DNA from: Chrysoporthe austroafricana
Lineage: Eukaryota; Ascomycota; Sordariomycetes; Diaporthales; Cryphonectriaceae
Direction: 5' to 3'
Length of the DNA stretch: 64,000 nucleotides
Assembly: GCA_001051155.2 (NCBI GenBank)
Contig: JYIP02000004.1
Span: 2,846,383 to 2,910,382, forward strand
Shown: one piece after another, positions 21,396 to 33,350 of the stretch
Numbering within the stretch: the stretch's first letter is position 1
Layout: every line of letters begins with the position of its first letter
Notes under the pieces: generated by a model
What the model was told of the DNA's origin: nothing
The model's database searches: none
The model's input: the letters and a program-made list of their open reading frames with translations, nothing else
Translations under genes and position numbers: made by a program

Positions 21396-22431
21396 TTATA
21401 ACTTGTGCCTCTTCTCACCACTCGCCAACTTCTTAAATTCCCTCTGCGGGATCCCGGCTACGAACCTTTCCAGGCCGCCAAACACCTCCTTGGCGTTCTG
21501 CGTCTCCATGATATCCCTCTCCGGCTGCCTGATCAATTTCTTGATCCCCAGCAGGCTATCACCGTCCAGATGGGGGCCCAGCCTCTCTTCGACCTGCCTC
21601 AGCACCATCGCATTGAACCTGTCGTCCTCCCCCTTGCCGGTGCCTACCTCGAAGATGGCGTTGACGAACCCGGCCGCCTTCAGCTCGTCCGCCGGGATCC
21701 GCTTGCTCATGATAAGGGCCTCGTTCGCCTTGGCGTACCCCAGCCTTAGAACCAGGGCCCGCGACGCGCCGCCCTCGGCAACCAGGCCGATGGAGCTGAA
21801 GGGTGTCAGGAGGAAGGTGTGCGGCGCGCAGTAGATGAAGTCCGCATGCGCGACGAGGGCCGCGGTCAGCCCGATGACGGGCCCGTTGAGGCCCACGACA
21901 AGGACCTTCGGGTGCGTGTAGAAGGCCTGTGTGATGTTCAGGTTGTTGGCGACGAAGGAGCGCATCCAGTACTGCCGCACGTCGACATCGCCCTCGGGGT
22001 TGTCCCGGCTGATGGAGACGTCGGCGCCGCTGGAATGAGAGCGCGTGAGTCAATGGCCGATATGAGACGCCCGAGAGGGTCTGGAGCAGGTCTTTTTTCT
22101 TTTTTCTGGTGAGGGGAAGGGGGGTCCGGGGTCATTTCGGATGGGGAGAGGGGGGGAGAAATGAGCGGCAGGCCGGGAGGTGAAGGGATCGTGAAGAGAG
22201 ACGAAGAGCCTAGGCCACGGGCAGAAGGGAGGGTAGGGCATACGCGGAGAAGAATCGCCCCTTGGCTAGCAGGACGGTAATGTAGACCTCATCGTGAGTC
22301 GCAATCTCGCGGAGCTTCTGAGAAATGTCGTAGTATTGTTGTTGATTCAGGGCGTTGAGCTTCGCCTCATTGTGAATGGTGAGAACGGCAACCCGGCCTT
22401 TATATTCTAGCGTCGTCACCGACTCTGTCAT
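21396..22431 (-). CDS. enoyl-CoA hydratase/isomerase, probably peroxisomal Eci1 type
   Basis: Exons 22431-22244 and 22029-21396 give 273 aa. The protein has the crotonase fold: LEYKGRVAVLTIHN, LNALNQQQYYDISQKL, then the oxyanion-hole loop FFSAGADVS formed across the intron, and GLNGPVIGLTAALVAHADFIY. FVNAIFEVG follows. The pattern matches peroxisomal delta3-delta2-enoyl-CoA isomerases, which prepare unsaturated fatty acids for beta-oxidation. The C-terminus is HKL, close to the HRL signal of yeast Eci1, so peroxisomal import is likely. The intron (22030-22243) is 214 bp, far longer than the others in this window. It still has GTATGC and CAG ends and keeps phase. Hydratase activity cannot be excluded. 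Confidence 0.87.
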
Positions 22432-23903
22432 GATGATGAAGGAGGGCGTATAATGCTAATTCCCAGCGATGAGTGATATCTTCCCGGAGAATCATGAACA
22501 ACACGGGATACTCGCGCTGTACAGGCTTGTAGGCAGTGAGGCTGTAGAGGCAGTATGTCTCCGTGATGTCCCCGCAGGCTGCCGCGGTACAGTACCTATC
22601 GTGTAGCTGCAGAGGCCCTCCGCTGCTGGAGATACTTACTATACCTCGGCACAGCGCTCGGCCACTGCGCGGACGGCACAGCAGAAGAGCCCGCTTCACA
22701 TGAACCCCGAGCTGGAGCTTGTCTTGTGCCAGTGTGGGGAACAATCCCTGAAGGTCCCAGGGTAAACAGGCTGGCAGGCCGCCCTCGAGCTCGGATTCCT
22801 GATCCGTAGTGTCTCATCGTCTTCCCGCCTCGCAACCTATCACCATCTCTGCGCCATACACGGGCTCTACAGGCACAGGACGACTCACAGCGCAAACCAC
22901 CACCGCCCACCTCGGTCAGGAATGCCGGGCACGAGATGACGTGCCGCTCGACACACGTCGCTTCGTGGGTAGTCTAAACGAGTACCTGGGAACCGCATCC
23001 CCGGCTACGTGTGGCCAAGTCGCCGGCCAGGGAACCGCGAGGGAACCGCGAGGGCAGCACCGGTGGCTCCATCCAGCGTTGTGGTGCGACTTCTCGGTGC
23101 AGAGGCCCAAGGAAAGCAGCATGTCATGCTTCACCATCCAAGATCTGTGTGCTGCCATGGCAGATCCGTTGGCGAGTGGCCCCACGGCGTTGGGGGCAGC
23201 GCGTCGGGCAGGATGAGGCGAGGTAGGCCTTGTTGAGGCTCACGATAGTCTGGGTCGTCCACTTCTTTCTCGAGGTCGCCGATCACTTCAACTCCCATCC
23301 CGTCTTTCCACTCTACTGTCTCACAAAGAAGTTGACATGACCTCCGATCAGGACGAAGCCATGTGCTCGGTGACTGGAACTCAGCGGCGGAGGAATGGGT
23401 TGAACATGCTGATCGTCGACCTTTTGGGGGGTACCCGTCCCGCGGACGCTTCCCAATCTGAAGCCGGTGTCTTAAGTGCTTCACCCATTTCCAGCCTCGA
23501 TGTCACGATAAGAGCTCATCAGGTGGCGGGGCCGGGGCCGTATGTACCTCTCCAGGGCAGACGGGGTCCTGCGGTCTGCTTGTACCATGAGCCGGGCATC
23601 AGGTTGTGAACATCAGGCGGCGCCTCGCCAGTCTAGGGCAGTCGAAGGCGTTCTCCCAACCTCTTGCATGCACAGCTCCTCACGGGATCATCGTGACCCA
23701 CACCCTCAACGTCCCCAAGACGTAAATGTGTCTCTCCGCCAGGCTCCCTTCCTCGCCTTCGAGGTAGGCCTTGGTAACCCGTATTTATACCTTCTCCGCC
23801 CTGTCTGCTCCCAGGCTTGTGTATCAGGCATCGGCCCTATTCTTCTGTCGCGGACGTCCCATCGATACTCAGGTCGGAGATATCTCAGGGACTCGGGAGG
23901 GAT
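22432..23903. other. divergent intergenic region, no gene seen
   Basis: This 1.5 kb separates the isomerase and the MFS transporter. Open frames on both strands lack codon structure or recognisable motifs. A short tandem GGGAACCGCGA repeat lies at about 23030-23052. Promoters of both genes must be here. Confidence 0.4.
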
Positions 23904-25438
23904 ATGGTAAAAATGGCGCCCAGACGCACTATCTCAATGGCCTCTCTGAGGACCAGGACATCTGACAATGCGAGCGCCTTCTCCGCCCGCGCTGGTCATG
24001 GTGGAGATTTCGGCCTGGCAGAGGAGCTCCATCACCGGCTTTCCTGTCTGCCGCCTGCCGACACCGGGAAACACGCTTATTTGTTCCTGTTCGCATGCTT
24101 TGTGCTCTCGGCGCTGGTCTGGAGTGAGTACCGTCCCTTGCGGCTGACTGCGAGCACCCATCCCATGACAGACAGGACTGACCTCTGCTTTCCCGCCACC
24201 CTTCAGGCTACGGATTTTGTTTCGGTATACTGAGCGACTACTATGCCCGGACGGCACCCTTCAAGGGGTCGTCGGCCATAGCCAACATCGGCACCTGCTG
24301 CTCAGGACTGATGTACCTGGGCGGCCTTCCGGCCCTGGTGCTGAACCGCATGCATCCTCGGTGGGCCCGATACTCACCCCTGGTCGGGCTGCTCATCCTC
24401 TGCGGCGGCCTCTGCGCGAGCGCCTGGGCCAAGGACGTTACACAGCTCATCATCACCCAGGGCGTCGTCTACGGCATCGGCGGCGCCATCGCCTACACCC
24501 CGTGCACCATGTACATCGACGAGTGGTTCGTCAAGCGCAAGGGCCTCGCCTACGGGATCATGTGGTCCGGCACGAGCCTGGCGGGCGTCGTGCTCCCACT
24601 CATCCTCGAGCGCCTCCTCGAGTCCTACGGCTACCAGACGACCATCATCATCTGGGCCGTCGTCCTCTTCGGCATCACCGCGCCCCTCGCCTGGTACATC
24701 AAGCCGCGCATCCCGCCCCTGCCCGTGCGCTCCCTACGCGCCTTCAACCTGCGCTTCTCCCTCTCGCGCCGCTTCATCCTCTACCAGCTCTCCAACACGA
24801 TCGAGGCCGTCGGGTTCTACATCCCCGGCATCTACATCCCCATCTTCGCGGGCGATGTCCTCGGCGCCTCCGAGTTCGCCTCCTCCGTCTGCATCCTCAT
24901 CTTCAACACGTCCTCCGTGGTCGGCTGCATCGCCATAGGGTGGCTGATCGACCGCTTCCACGTGACGACGTGCGTCATGGTCTCTACGATCGGGGCGACG
25001 CTGGGCACGTTCCTCCTGTGGGGGTGCGCGCACAACATGGCCATGGTGTACCTCTACTGCGTGAGCTACGGCCTATCCGCGGGGAGCTACAGCACCACCT
25101 GGACGGGTGTCATGAGGGAGGTGAGCGGCAAGGACATGCTGTCCACGCCCAGCACGAGCTCGAGCGACCCCGAGAGCCCCATCTCGGCCATCGGCGGCGA
25201 CGGAGGCTACAACGAGGGCGTGGACCCGGTCATGGTGTTCGCCCTGCTCGCCGCTGGGCGTGGCATCGGGAACGTGGTGGCGGGCCCCGTGAGCCAGGCC
25301 ATGTACCACGCCATGCCGTGGAAGGGGGAGGCCAGCCTGGCGTACGGGAGCGGATTTGGCAGCCTGATCGTCTTTACGGGCCTCACCGCGCTGGGATCTG
25401 GGATATGCTTCCTGGGCAGACGGGTCGGATGGTGTTAG
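23904..25438 (+). CDS. MFS transporter, monocarboxylate (MCT) type
   Basis: Exons 23904-24123 and 24207-25438 (83-bp GTGAGT...CAG intron) give 483 aa. It is a plasma-membrane-type major facilitator with about 12 transmembrane segments. The MCT signature region is seen as YGFCFGILSDYYARTAPFKG at helix 1-2. Helix 4 and the loop after it read YGIGGAIAYTPCTMYIDEWF and VKRKGLAYGIMWSGTSLAG, which is the MFS GxxxD/R-type and MCT-conserved region. The central cytosolic loop is short. A Ser/Gly-rich insertion (TPSTSSSDPESPISAIGGD) sits before the last two helices. A second ATG at 23913 has a better context (AAAATGGC) and would shorten the protein by three residues. The substrate is unknown; MCT-like fungal proteins are not reliably lactate carriers. 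Confidence 0.85.
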
Positions 25439-26154
25439 TTTAGAAAGGGGTGGGAAGCCGGGGGGGAGTCCGCTAGGCGAGTGCTCATGGGCTGTTAGGG
25501 TGGGATCTGTGAGTGAGTCCGAGGAGGACGAGGAGGGCGCGTGGCAAGATGCCGGGCTTCACAGAGTGGGGCGATGATGCCTGTACGTTCCGGGGCGAAG
25601 TGGTCACATCTATTGTTTGATACTCGTGTATTTGTTACGTTTTGCTAGAGTTTAGTACATGCAGGTCGCACCTAGGGCTTTGATAGAGAGTTTTAGAGCA
25701 AAAGGTCTGCTCCAAGCACCAATCTTACCCAACCTCACCCAGCTCTGCCTGCAGACGAGCCTTGGACACGAGCCGTGCCAGGGACTGAGGCAAAAGCCCA
25801 TCCCAAGCACGGGTTGGGCAGGCAGGGATGGAGCTCTTTCGCGAGACAAAAACTCTGTTGTCAAATCTCGATCAGACCCAGAAATTCCCCGAGAGACATG
25901 GGCCGAGACAGAGATGGAATTCTGGTGGAGTAGTGTGTTTAGCCCTCCCTTTTCAGATGCCGGTAGTGCGAAGACGCCGACCGTTCCAGGGTGGTGTGCG
26001 CCCGTCGTTATGATGCCCTTTTTGAAGCCCGCCCCGTCCGAACATGCACCGGCCTTTTGTATTTTTCCCGTCCTAACGCCGTAAGAATGGTAAGCCACCC
26101 GAATGCGACTATTGCCAAGCCGTTAGAGTGGAGTGAAGTTTTGTGATCGAGCCT
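25439..26154. other. convergent 3' spacer
   Basis: The region lies between two convergent stops. Both strands hold open frames between 25650 and 26100, but they mirror each other and show no motif, so I take it as 3' untranslated sequence. Confidence 0.4.
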
Positions 26155-27380
26155 CTAGTTCGACCATTCCGACTGGCTCCTCTCCAAGACCGGCCTCTGG
26201 TCCCAACGATCCCCTTCAATGCTCCTTTCGTCATCCTCCATGTCCTCCTCAATAACACTTTCTTCATCATACTCTCCATCATGATGGCTGTAAATGAAGA
26301 ACTGCACGAAGATCCCCATATCCAAGAACAGCGTGCCCAGGCTTCCAGCCAGCCATGACAAGTTGACGAGGATATACTGCCCGTACACCCGACCAGCCTC
26401 ACCTGGCTTGCAAGCGACATCGTGGTCCCAACATTTGGGGTCGAAGGCAAAGATGGACAGCACATATGTCAAGTTTCCTAGGCAGGCGAAGAGGAAGAAC
26501 AGCATGCTCACGCCCTCGGTGCTCTTTCTCCGGTAGTTCAACAGCAATTGTGGCAGACGCGAGCCCAGGTACAGTGCCGCGCATAGCCACCCGAAGATCT
26601 GTCCCCACAAGTCGAAATGGATATCATCACGGGGATCCTTGTTGTGGTTGTTGTTGTCGTCGTGGTGCCCATCCGATGCCCCGTAGCCCCGGCTCAGGAC
26701 CCATCCCGCCACGCCGGCAGCGATGACCATGAGGACCGCGACGGTGTTGAACGCCACGCTCTGCAGCGTGGTGGATGGCGGCGGTGGCGCCGCCGAGGGC
26801 TCAATGATGGGTACCACCGGGCTCACGTGGATCAGCCGATCGGACCAATCTGAGCCACGGCGTTGGCGTTCTGCATCTCCCAGCAGGCTCGTCTGCTCGT
26901 CCGGGAACGCAGGCCCGTTCGAACTGCCGTTCTCATGCCCATTGGCCTGTCCGTTCGCACCAGTCCGCCTCCTCTGGTTCGCGGGCGGGATGACCTCATC
27001 TTTCCACGTGAAGCCCCTGTAGTAGAAGCACTGCCCCAGCAGGACTATATCGGCAATAGTGTAGTATATGGCAAGAATGATCATCGTAGGCAGGACGCCC
27101 TGCATGACGGCACCGAGAATGTTGAAGACATCGCCAAGCAGCCAGACGATGATGAATTGGAGGGAGAGGCCGTCGGCGGAGGAGCGGCGGAAGTTTTCGA
27201 TGATCTGGGGGGAGAAGACGACGACCCAGCATGCAATCGATATGGACCTGGGAAGCACACGGCACCTTTTAGCGATACGAACTTGGCATTTGGGGGGGAA
27301 GTCCTGGGGCGACAATACCCGCAAATCCCAGATATTGCCTCGACGTCGAGGTTCAATGGCCCCGGAGGCGGCACCATCAC
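26155..27380 (-). CDS. PQ-loop vacuolar/lysosomal transporter (Ypq/PQLC2 type)
   Basis: Exons 27380-27319 and 27247-26155 (71-bp intron) give 384 aa. Proteins of this family export cationic amino acids from, or exchange them across, the vacuolar membrane. Both PQ-loop repeats are present: ACWVVVFSPQIIENFRR (Pro34-Gln35) and SRLPQLLLNYRRKSTEGVS (Pro253-Gln254). Each lies in a bundle of three helices, with a seventh helix between or after them. The region joining the repeats is long and hydrophilic (about residues 115-190) with Asn/His-rich DDNNNHNK further on. The C-terminus is acidic. The short first exon supplies VPPPGPLNLDVEAISGICG, which matches how relatives begin; without it the frame would start in an unrelated sequence. 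The tandem ATGs at 27380 and 27377 are both possible. Confidence 0.88.
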
Positions 27381-28702
27381 GGCGGATGTCTGGAGGGTGC
27401 AGCGGCGAAGGGCTATGAGAGCGTAACGTACGACCGAATGGAAGGTGTGACGGTAGCGAAAGCCTCAATGATGAGAAAAATCCAAGAAAAAAAAGTCTAC
27501 AAAGGAGTGAAGTCGGCAGCCGCAGAAGCGAGGGGAAGATGGCGCCTGGAGAGAAGGAATACTAGCAAGTGCCTGGCCATCAGCAGGAATTTTCAGGGCA
27601 GTGACGCTTTGTCTATGGATCCTCTCTCCAACGGGGACTCCGAGCCCGGAGGCACAGCGTGGCCCCCTGCACCATGATCAAAGTTGCGGCTAAAAATTGG
27701 GCAAAACCTGGGGTACAGAACGCGGGGAAGGCGGGTCTATGTCGCCTGTAGCCAGGCCTGCAACCCACCACCGAGCGAGCAGATGGAAATGCAGATCTGG
27801 CTAAGACGCATCCGTCAGGTTGCACATCGTGGGCACTTATACCGCTCCAGTAGGTAACCAGGTAGTTTGGCGAGGTCAAAAAGGACCGTAATGGACGAGA
27901 TATCCGGTACTCTGGCTGAACTGCCACTTGCGATCTCTCTGGAAGGGAAGAGTCTGGCTGCCCTACACTCGAGCAACTAAGAGTAGATGGCCTTGATTTG
28001 ACGAAGCTGGGTCGTCATATTAAGATACACAGGTACTTACAGTACTTGTCTCTCCCCCTCTCTGCCAGGGCGCAATCAATACTGAGCCTCTTCTCCATTC
28101 TTTCGACCTCAGACTCTTCCCAGAAGCCCCGTCTTTGATCCAAATCGCTGTTTTAATTGTGCACCAGCTTTGTGACCTGGGCGTCACATTGGTTGCGCGC
28201 TTATCTTCTCTAATCCCATCTCAGCTCGATCACCAGCGCCGGCCGTAATAAGTAGGGCAAAAGGCCCGCACTTCTCAGGACATGCTTCTGTGTGGTCTAG
28301 CATACGGTGCATGCATATCGGAGGATTAATATCTGGCTGCTTTTTGAGGACCAGCAGATGCAGGTTAGAAGAGACGAGGCGGCCACTTCATCGCCCGCCG
28401 GTGCCGGCTCGGCGGCGGGAGTCTGAAGAGCCTCGGTCCCCGCCAGACGGCGGAGCAGCAGGGCAGATTGATTTATCAGCGTATCGGAGATATGCCCCTC
28501 CAAAACTCCACCACCCCGTCGATGACGATGCTCGTAAACAAGAGCCGTCATTCCCATACTATAGCACAAGTCCCTGGATCTCGCGGCCAAAGAAGGTTTC
28601 TTCAGCTAGCCCATCCTTGTCCCCGTGCCCCACGTCGCAGCCCAACCTCTTGCGCGAAATCGTCCACCGGCCGGTAAATTTCCCCAAAGCACGCTGTAGA
28701 GT
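27381..28702. other. divergent intergenic region, PQ-loop gene / NPY1
   Basis: The region is 1.3 kb with no supported gene. It contains the two outward promoters. Short pyrimidine-rich runs near 28045-28125 could mark a transcription start for the plus-strand gene. Confidence 0.4.
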
Positions 28703-30012
28703 ATGTCGACCGCACCCGCCCTGCCCACCGTGGACGACGACGGCTCCATGCTCTCCGCGAAGTTCGGCCGCGAGATCGCAAACTATTTTGCCGGTTCTCC
28801 CCTCAACCGCGTCGCCTTCCTCCGCGCCGACCACCTCTTCCTGCGGTCGGCATTCTCGCATCCGACCACGCGCTTCCTCCTTCTCAACGAGCTCGCACCT
28901 CCGGTGGACGAGGGCCAGAAGAGTTTGGGCTATGTCGGCTACTCGGATGTGAAGGGCTTCACGGGGACGGATCCGTTCGAGAAGAGTGAGGAGGAGCTGA
29001 TCAAGGACTTCAACTCGGAGGAGGAGAGGCCGCTCATCCTGTTGCTGGGGATTGACGAGGGCAACAAGCTGCAGGCGCCCAGCACGAGCGAGACCTTTAG
29101 CTACAAGGAATTTAAGGGCAGGCCATATTTCGCCGTCGACGTCTCGCCGTGTGGGAAGCTCGCCGAGGAGGCAAGCAAGGTCATCGAGGCGATCAAGGCG
29201 AAGGGGTATTCTTTCACCCCAAACCAGAGGCAGATGGGCCTCGCGTACGACGAAGGTCAGCTGTTCCGGCCCTGCTAGGCATGCGCCGACTGTGTTGAGA
29301 ACCAAGCTGACCTATATATGCAGCGGCCGTATATGCGCAGGCGAGATCGATGCTCGACTGGAATGCCCGGAACCCCTTCTGCGCGCAGTGCGGATCGAAG
29401 ACACTGTCAGTCAATGCCGGAGGCAAGCGAACCTGTCCACCTACGGATATGGCAGGCGGGACGCTGAAAGAGCGTGGTTCATGTGCATCCCGGCAAGGCG
29501 TGTCGAACATCTGCTTCCCGAGGACAGATCCGACCATCATCGTGGCCGTGGTGTCAGCGGACGGATCCAAGATTCTGTTGGGCAGGAACAAGAGATTCCC
29601 TCCACACTGGTACAGCACGCTGGCAGGCTTCCTCGAACCCGGCGAGTCGATAGAGGAGGCTGTCCGGCGTGAGGTCTGGGAGGAAAGCGGCGTGAAGCTG
29701 AGTCGCGTGGTCATTCACAGTTCACAGCCGTGGCCCTTCCCTGCCAGCCTGATGATAGGCGCCATTGGCCAGGCTCATCCTGGCGAGGGCGAGAGGATAA
29801 ATCTGGGAAACGATCCGGAACTGCAGGATGCCAAGTGGTTCACGATAGAGGAGGTGAAAGAGGCACTCGAAAAGGGCGTGTCTGGTCTCGGCGAGCCGGC
29901 GCCCGAAGGATGGAAAGAGGGGAGCCTGAGGTTGCCGCCGCAAACAGCCATCGCTAACCGTCTCATGACGGCTGTTTGTGAGGGCTATGTGGGGGCTTCA
30001 TCCAAGATTTGA
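28703..30012 (+). CDS. NPY1: NADH pyrophosphatase (Nudix hydrolase)
   Basis: Exons 28703-29255 and 29324-30012 (68-bp intron) give 413 aa. The enzyme cleaves NAD(P)H to the mononucleotides and is peroxisomal in yeast and plants. The domain order is that of NudC/Npy1: an N-terminal domain with NRVAFLRADHLFL, a zinc ribbon beginning FCAQCG (Cys204, Cys207), then the Nudix box GFLEPGESIEEAVRREVWEE (from residue 286). It is followed by SQPWPFPASLMIG (from 318), the marker that separates NADH diphosphatases from other Nudix enzymes. The ribbon's second cysteine pair is spread out (TCPP...SCAS). The C-terminus is SKI, an unusual variant of the PTS1 signal. The ATG at 28703 gives a family-like N-terminus. 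Confidence 0.92.
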
Positions 30013-31297
30013 GGCTTCGTCAGAACTTAGAGGGCGAAGTTTGAAAGACCGGTTGGGACATTCACGGCGCCTTGGATACATCCTTAGCGTAGATTCAGGC
30101 GGCTTTGGTAGACACATAGATTTTGGCGGAGAGGCCCTGGAAATAAATGAGTCTCTAACAGCGGAAAGCGCCAATTGTTCAAATAAGAGACTCTCATCTG
30201 AATGCCAGTTGAATGAGACGCTTCTAAGGTTGGGGCTCGAGTGCTGTGGCGTGAGGCTTGTTATCGATAACGCTAGTCTGTATATGGGTTAGCGCAACGC
30301 ATCTGTCAGAATAAAATCTCCAACATCGCAGCTGGATTTTTTCGTTTCTTCCTTTCCTTCCTCACATCAGTACGGGTTACTCTCTACACCGTCATGTGAA
30401 GAGAATACCTCACAAACTGGAGGCTCCGCTACGGCGGCTTGCTGAGGGTCTTCCTATATTCCCTATGGATTTTCTTCCGTTCCCGGCCTCCTTGAGTAAT
30501 GTATATTACCGATCACCTAACTGCCAGGCACGTCGTTTCTTGGTCCCTGGCGGTGGAATGGTCGCGACATGCAAACGACTTCGAGACACGCTTTGCACAA
30601 GATTGAAGTCTGGTCCTACGATAACATGTTGGATGTTAGATGAGTATTGAGTAGTGTGCTGTGTGATTATAGTATGGCCAGCCATGACTATCCTAGCTTG
30701 TGTACTTGTCTACAGACAGGACAACCGATCTAGCTCAGACTTGACGTGACAGATGACTGTTGAAAGCAAGGCATTTGGAGGCCGAGCATGCTGTGTTGTG
30801 GCTCACAAATCTTTGCTGATGCGCTCAGTCTCGAGATGATATGGACGAATCTAGCAGGGTGAGATGCTTCGGAGAATGCATCTGATCCAGACAGAGGTCA
30901 ATGCTGAACGGGAGCTCGGGAAGCGAACATCTGCGGATAGGCCATGCGTTGATTCTGGCAGCCTCACAACACAATACTCTTAGAAAATCAAGACCCGCTC
31001 TAGAGACTCATTTGCGTCTTCTTGCTTCGTTTTGAATTTCAAACCGAAATGTCATTGAATGCTCGATTTTTCATGCGCAGGACACACGCTGCTCAAATAA
31101 CTGTGATCACGTGATCCCACCAGATCGAAATGTGGGGCCTTGAACTTTTTCGCTGGACTTGGAGCCAAATTCCCACTTACGATTCCTTCCTCCCCTTGAC
31201 CAAACGATAACGACAACAGCAGCACAGCTCTGTTACCTGAAAGGCGCAATATTCCTCACCATTAGAATCTCGAGATTTCTACTGGAAGACCGTCAAA
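30013..31297. other. gene-free region upstream of RPL10A
   Basis: The region is 1.3 kb with no coding frame over about 100 codons and no known motif. The last 200 bp contain the ribosomal-protein promoter. Confidence 0.4.
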
Positions 31298-32092
31298 ATG
31301 TCGAAGATTACGGTCGCCGGAGTGCGCCAGAACGTCTCAGAGCTCCTTGAGTACTGTCAGTCAATCCGCCTCACCACCAATCGATCCTCCACACATTCTG
31401 CCAGCCTGTACTGACGATGGTGTGCACAAACAGCTCTGGAGACCAAGAAGCGAAACTTCCTTGAGACTGTCGAGCTTCAGATCGGCCTGAAGAACTATGA
31501 CCCCCAGCGTGACAAGCGTTTCTCCGGCACCGTCAAGCTGCCCTCCGTGCCCCGCCCCAACATGGCCATCTGCATTCTGGGTGACCAGCACGATATCGAT
31601 CGTGCCAAGCACGGTGGTGTCGACGCCATGTCCGCCGACGACCTGAAGAAGCTGAACAAGAACAAGAAGCTCATCAAGAAGCTCGCCCGCAAGTACGATG
31701 CCTTCATCGCTTCCGACAGCTTGATCAAGCAGATCCCCCGTCTCCTGGGTCCTGGTCTGTCCAAGGGTATGTCTACAACATCAAATCCGCCACTGTCAAC
31801 ACAAGAGTCTCGCTGACACAGTCAAACAGCCGGCAAGTTCCCTACCCCTGTGTCCCACGCCGACAACTTGTCCGACAAGATCACCGAGGTCAAGTCCACC
31901 ATCAAGTTCCAGCTGAAGAAGGTTCTGTGCATGGGTGTCGCCGTCGGCAACGTCGGCATGACCCAGGAGCAGCTGGTCGGAAATATCATGTTGGCCATCA
32001 ACTACCTGGTGTCTCTGCTGAAGAAGGGCTGGCAGAACGTTGGTAGCCTGACCATCAAGGCTACCATGTCTCCTCCCAAGCGTCTCTACTAA
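31298..32092 (+). CDS. RPL10A: cytosolic large-subunit ribosomal protein uL1 (L10a)
   Basis: Three exons (31298-31355, 31434-31766, 31830-32092) give 217 aa, exactly the family length. uL1 forms the L1 stalk of the 60S subunit and helps release tRNA from the E site. Almost every stretch is recognisable: [65 protein letters not shown] and the C-terminal [15 protein letters not shown]. An early short exon followed by introns is typical of fungal ribosomal-protein genes. Codon use is strongly biased to C-ending codons in exons 2 and 3, as expected for a highly expressed gene. Confidence 0.97.
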
Positions 32093-33250
32093 GGGATGGG
32101 TTCTCGTGTATACGGCTTGTTGTTGGTCTTTGCAACGATAGGAAGACGGTACAGAACGTCTGCGGCGGTACCAGCTAGCTAGCGAACAGCACAATATCAA
32201 CGAGACTCGACAGTCCGGGCTTGTTTCAGCCTGCAAACGCATCTTCTGTGTCCCAGCCCTTTGTGATCATATGCCACCCGAGCCTCTCGTAGGCCATACC
32301 AACTCCGAGGTTCTACGCTAGATCATGACGTTTTCTCGCAGTCACATAGTGGTAGACGCCATACATCTCGCAGGCAGGGTCGCACTTTATGTCCCTATGT
32401 TCCTATGTCCTCGAGGCTTTTAGCTTGCTCTGAGGCCTTTTCACACAACGTCGCAGATCCAGTAGGTGTACCGTTCACCGCGTAAGCCACAAGGCTGACT
32501 GGGCGAGAATAGCTCGGTTTTGAAGAGCTCAGCACGTGGCAAGGATGTCTTGAACGAAGCAGATGGCGCGGGTCCGCAACCTTGTCTGGATGAAGACGAA
32601 GCTTGGAAAATAACGGATGACGCAACTGCCGCTACATTCCTCTATGAAGACATCCGGGCTCTATCCGACTTTAGACCTCATCCGAGCGTGCAACATACGC
32701 AAGTCACCGTTTTCTAGTCACCGTGTGTCCGGATCGGTGTTCGGATATCGTGGTAACAACCTAGGAGAGCTGATATAACGCTCACGCGCGTGTAGGAACT
32801 GCGCCACGCGCGTCATTTCTCTAATCACTTACGACTGAAGTCGTGAATTTTGCAACTGCAGGTATCATGCAGCAAGGTTGACCCAAAGCTCTACACAGCT
32901 AATGCGGTGGTGTTCCGAAACTTCGCTTTTCCGTCAGTCGAGTCCGACCCAATGGTTTAAAGATGCGTGTCGTCGATGGCGCAGTTGAGACTAACTTTTG
33001 CTGGCAGAAAGGGATCTTGATCCTTTGCTGTTGAGGCTGACGTGCGGCTCTCCAGCGCCATGCGGCTGAGGCTTAGCGGAATCATCTTCGGTTTCTAGGT
33101 TTCTCGCTCGCATTAGACCCACCTTGCAGCGCTTAGTAGATCGAGTCCGAGGTATACACACCAATCCCTAAGCACTTTTCTACTACAGTAGAATGAATGG
33201 GCATTTTTTCCTTGATGGTGACTGACGGCTACAGAGACATGAGATGGTCA
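32093..33250. other. gene-free spacer
   Basis: This is the 3' flank of RPL10A and upstream region of the beta-lactamase-like gene. Nothing coding is supported. Confidence 0.4.
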
Positions 33251-33258
33251 TATATAAG
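33251..33258 (+). promoter_or_regulatory. TATA box of the beta-lactamase-like gene
   Basis: TATATAAG lies 39 bp before an ATG at 33297 and 93 bp before the next in-frame ATG at 33351. If transcription starts about 30 bp downstream, the first ATG would be almost at the 5' end of the mRNA. This favours the second ATG. Confidence 0.5.
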
Positions 33259-33350
33259 ACTGTGCGTGAAGCCATGCGTCAGATGAAGATAGAAGCATGC
33301 ACGTTAGCAATAAGCTCTCGCCAAGGCTGCAATTACTATTGTCCATCATT

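Noticed and set aside
24217..25443. A 408-codon plus-strand frame of Arg/His/Pro-rich sequence
   Set aside because: It is the shifted frame of the MFS transporter, which has proper membrane helices in the other frame.
28290..28952. Plus-strand frame of 220 codons overlapping the NPY1 start
   Set aside because: It is in another frame than NPY1, has no motif, and is rich in Ser/Arg/Pro as shifted frames are.
31796..32242. Minus-strand frame of 148 codons
   Set aside because: It is antisense to the highly biased last exon of RPL10A and has no motif.
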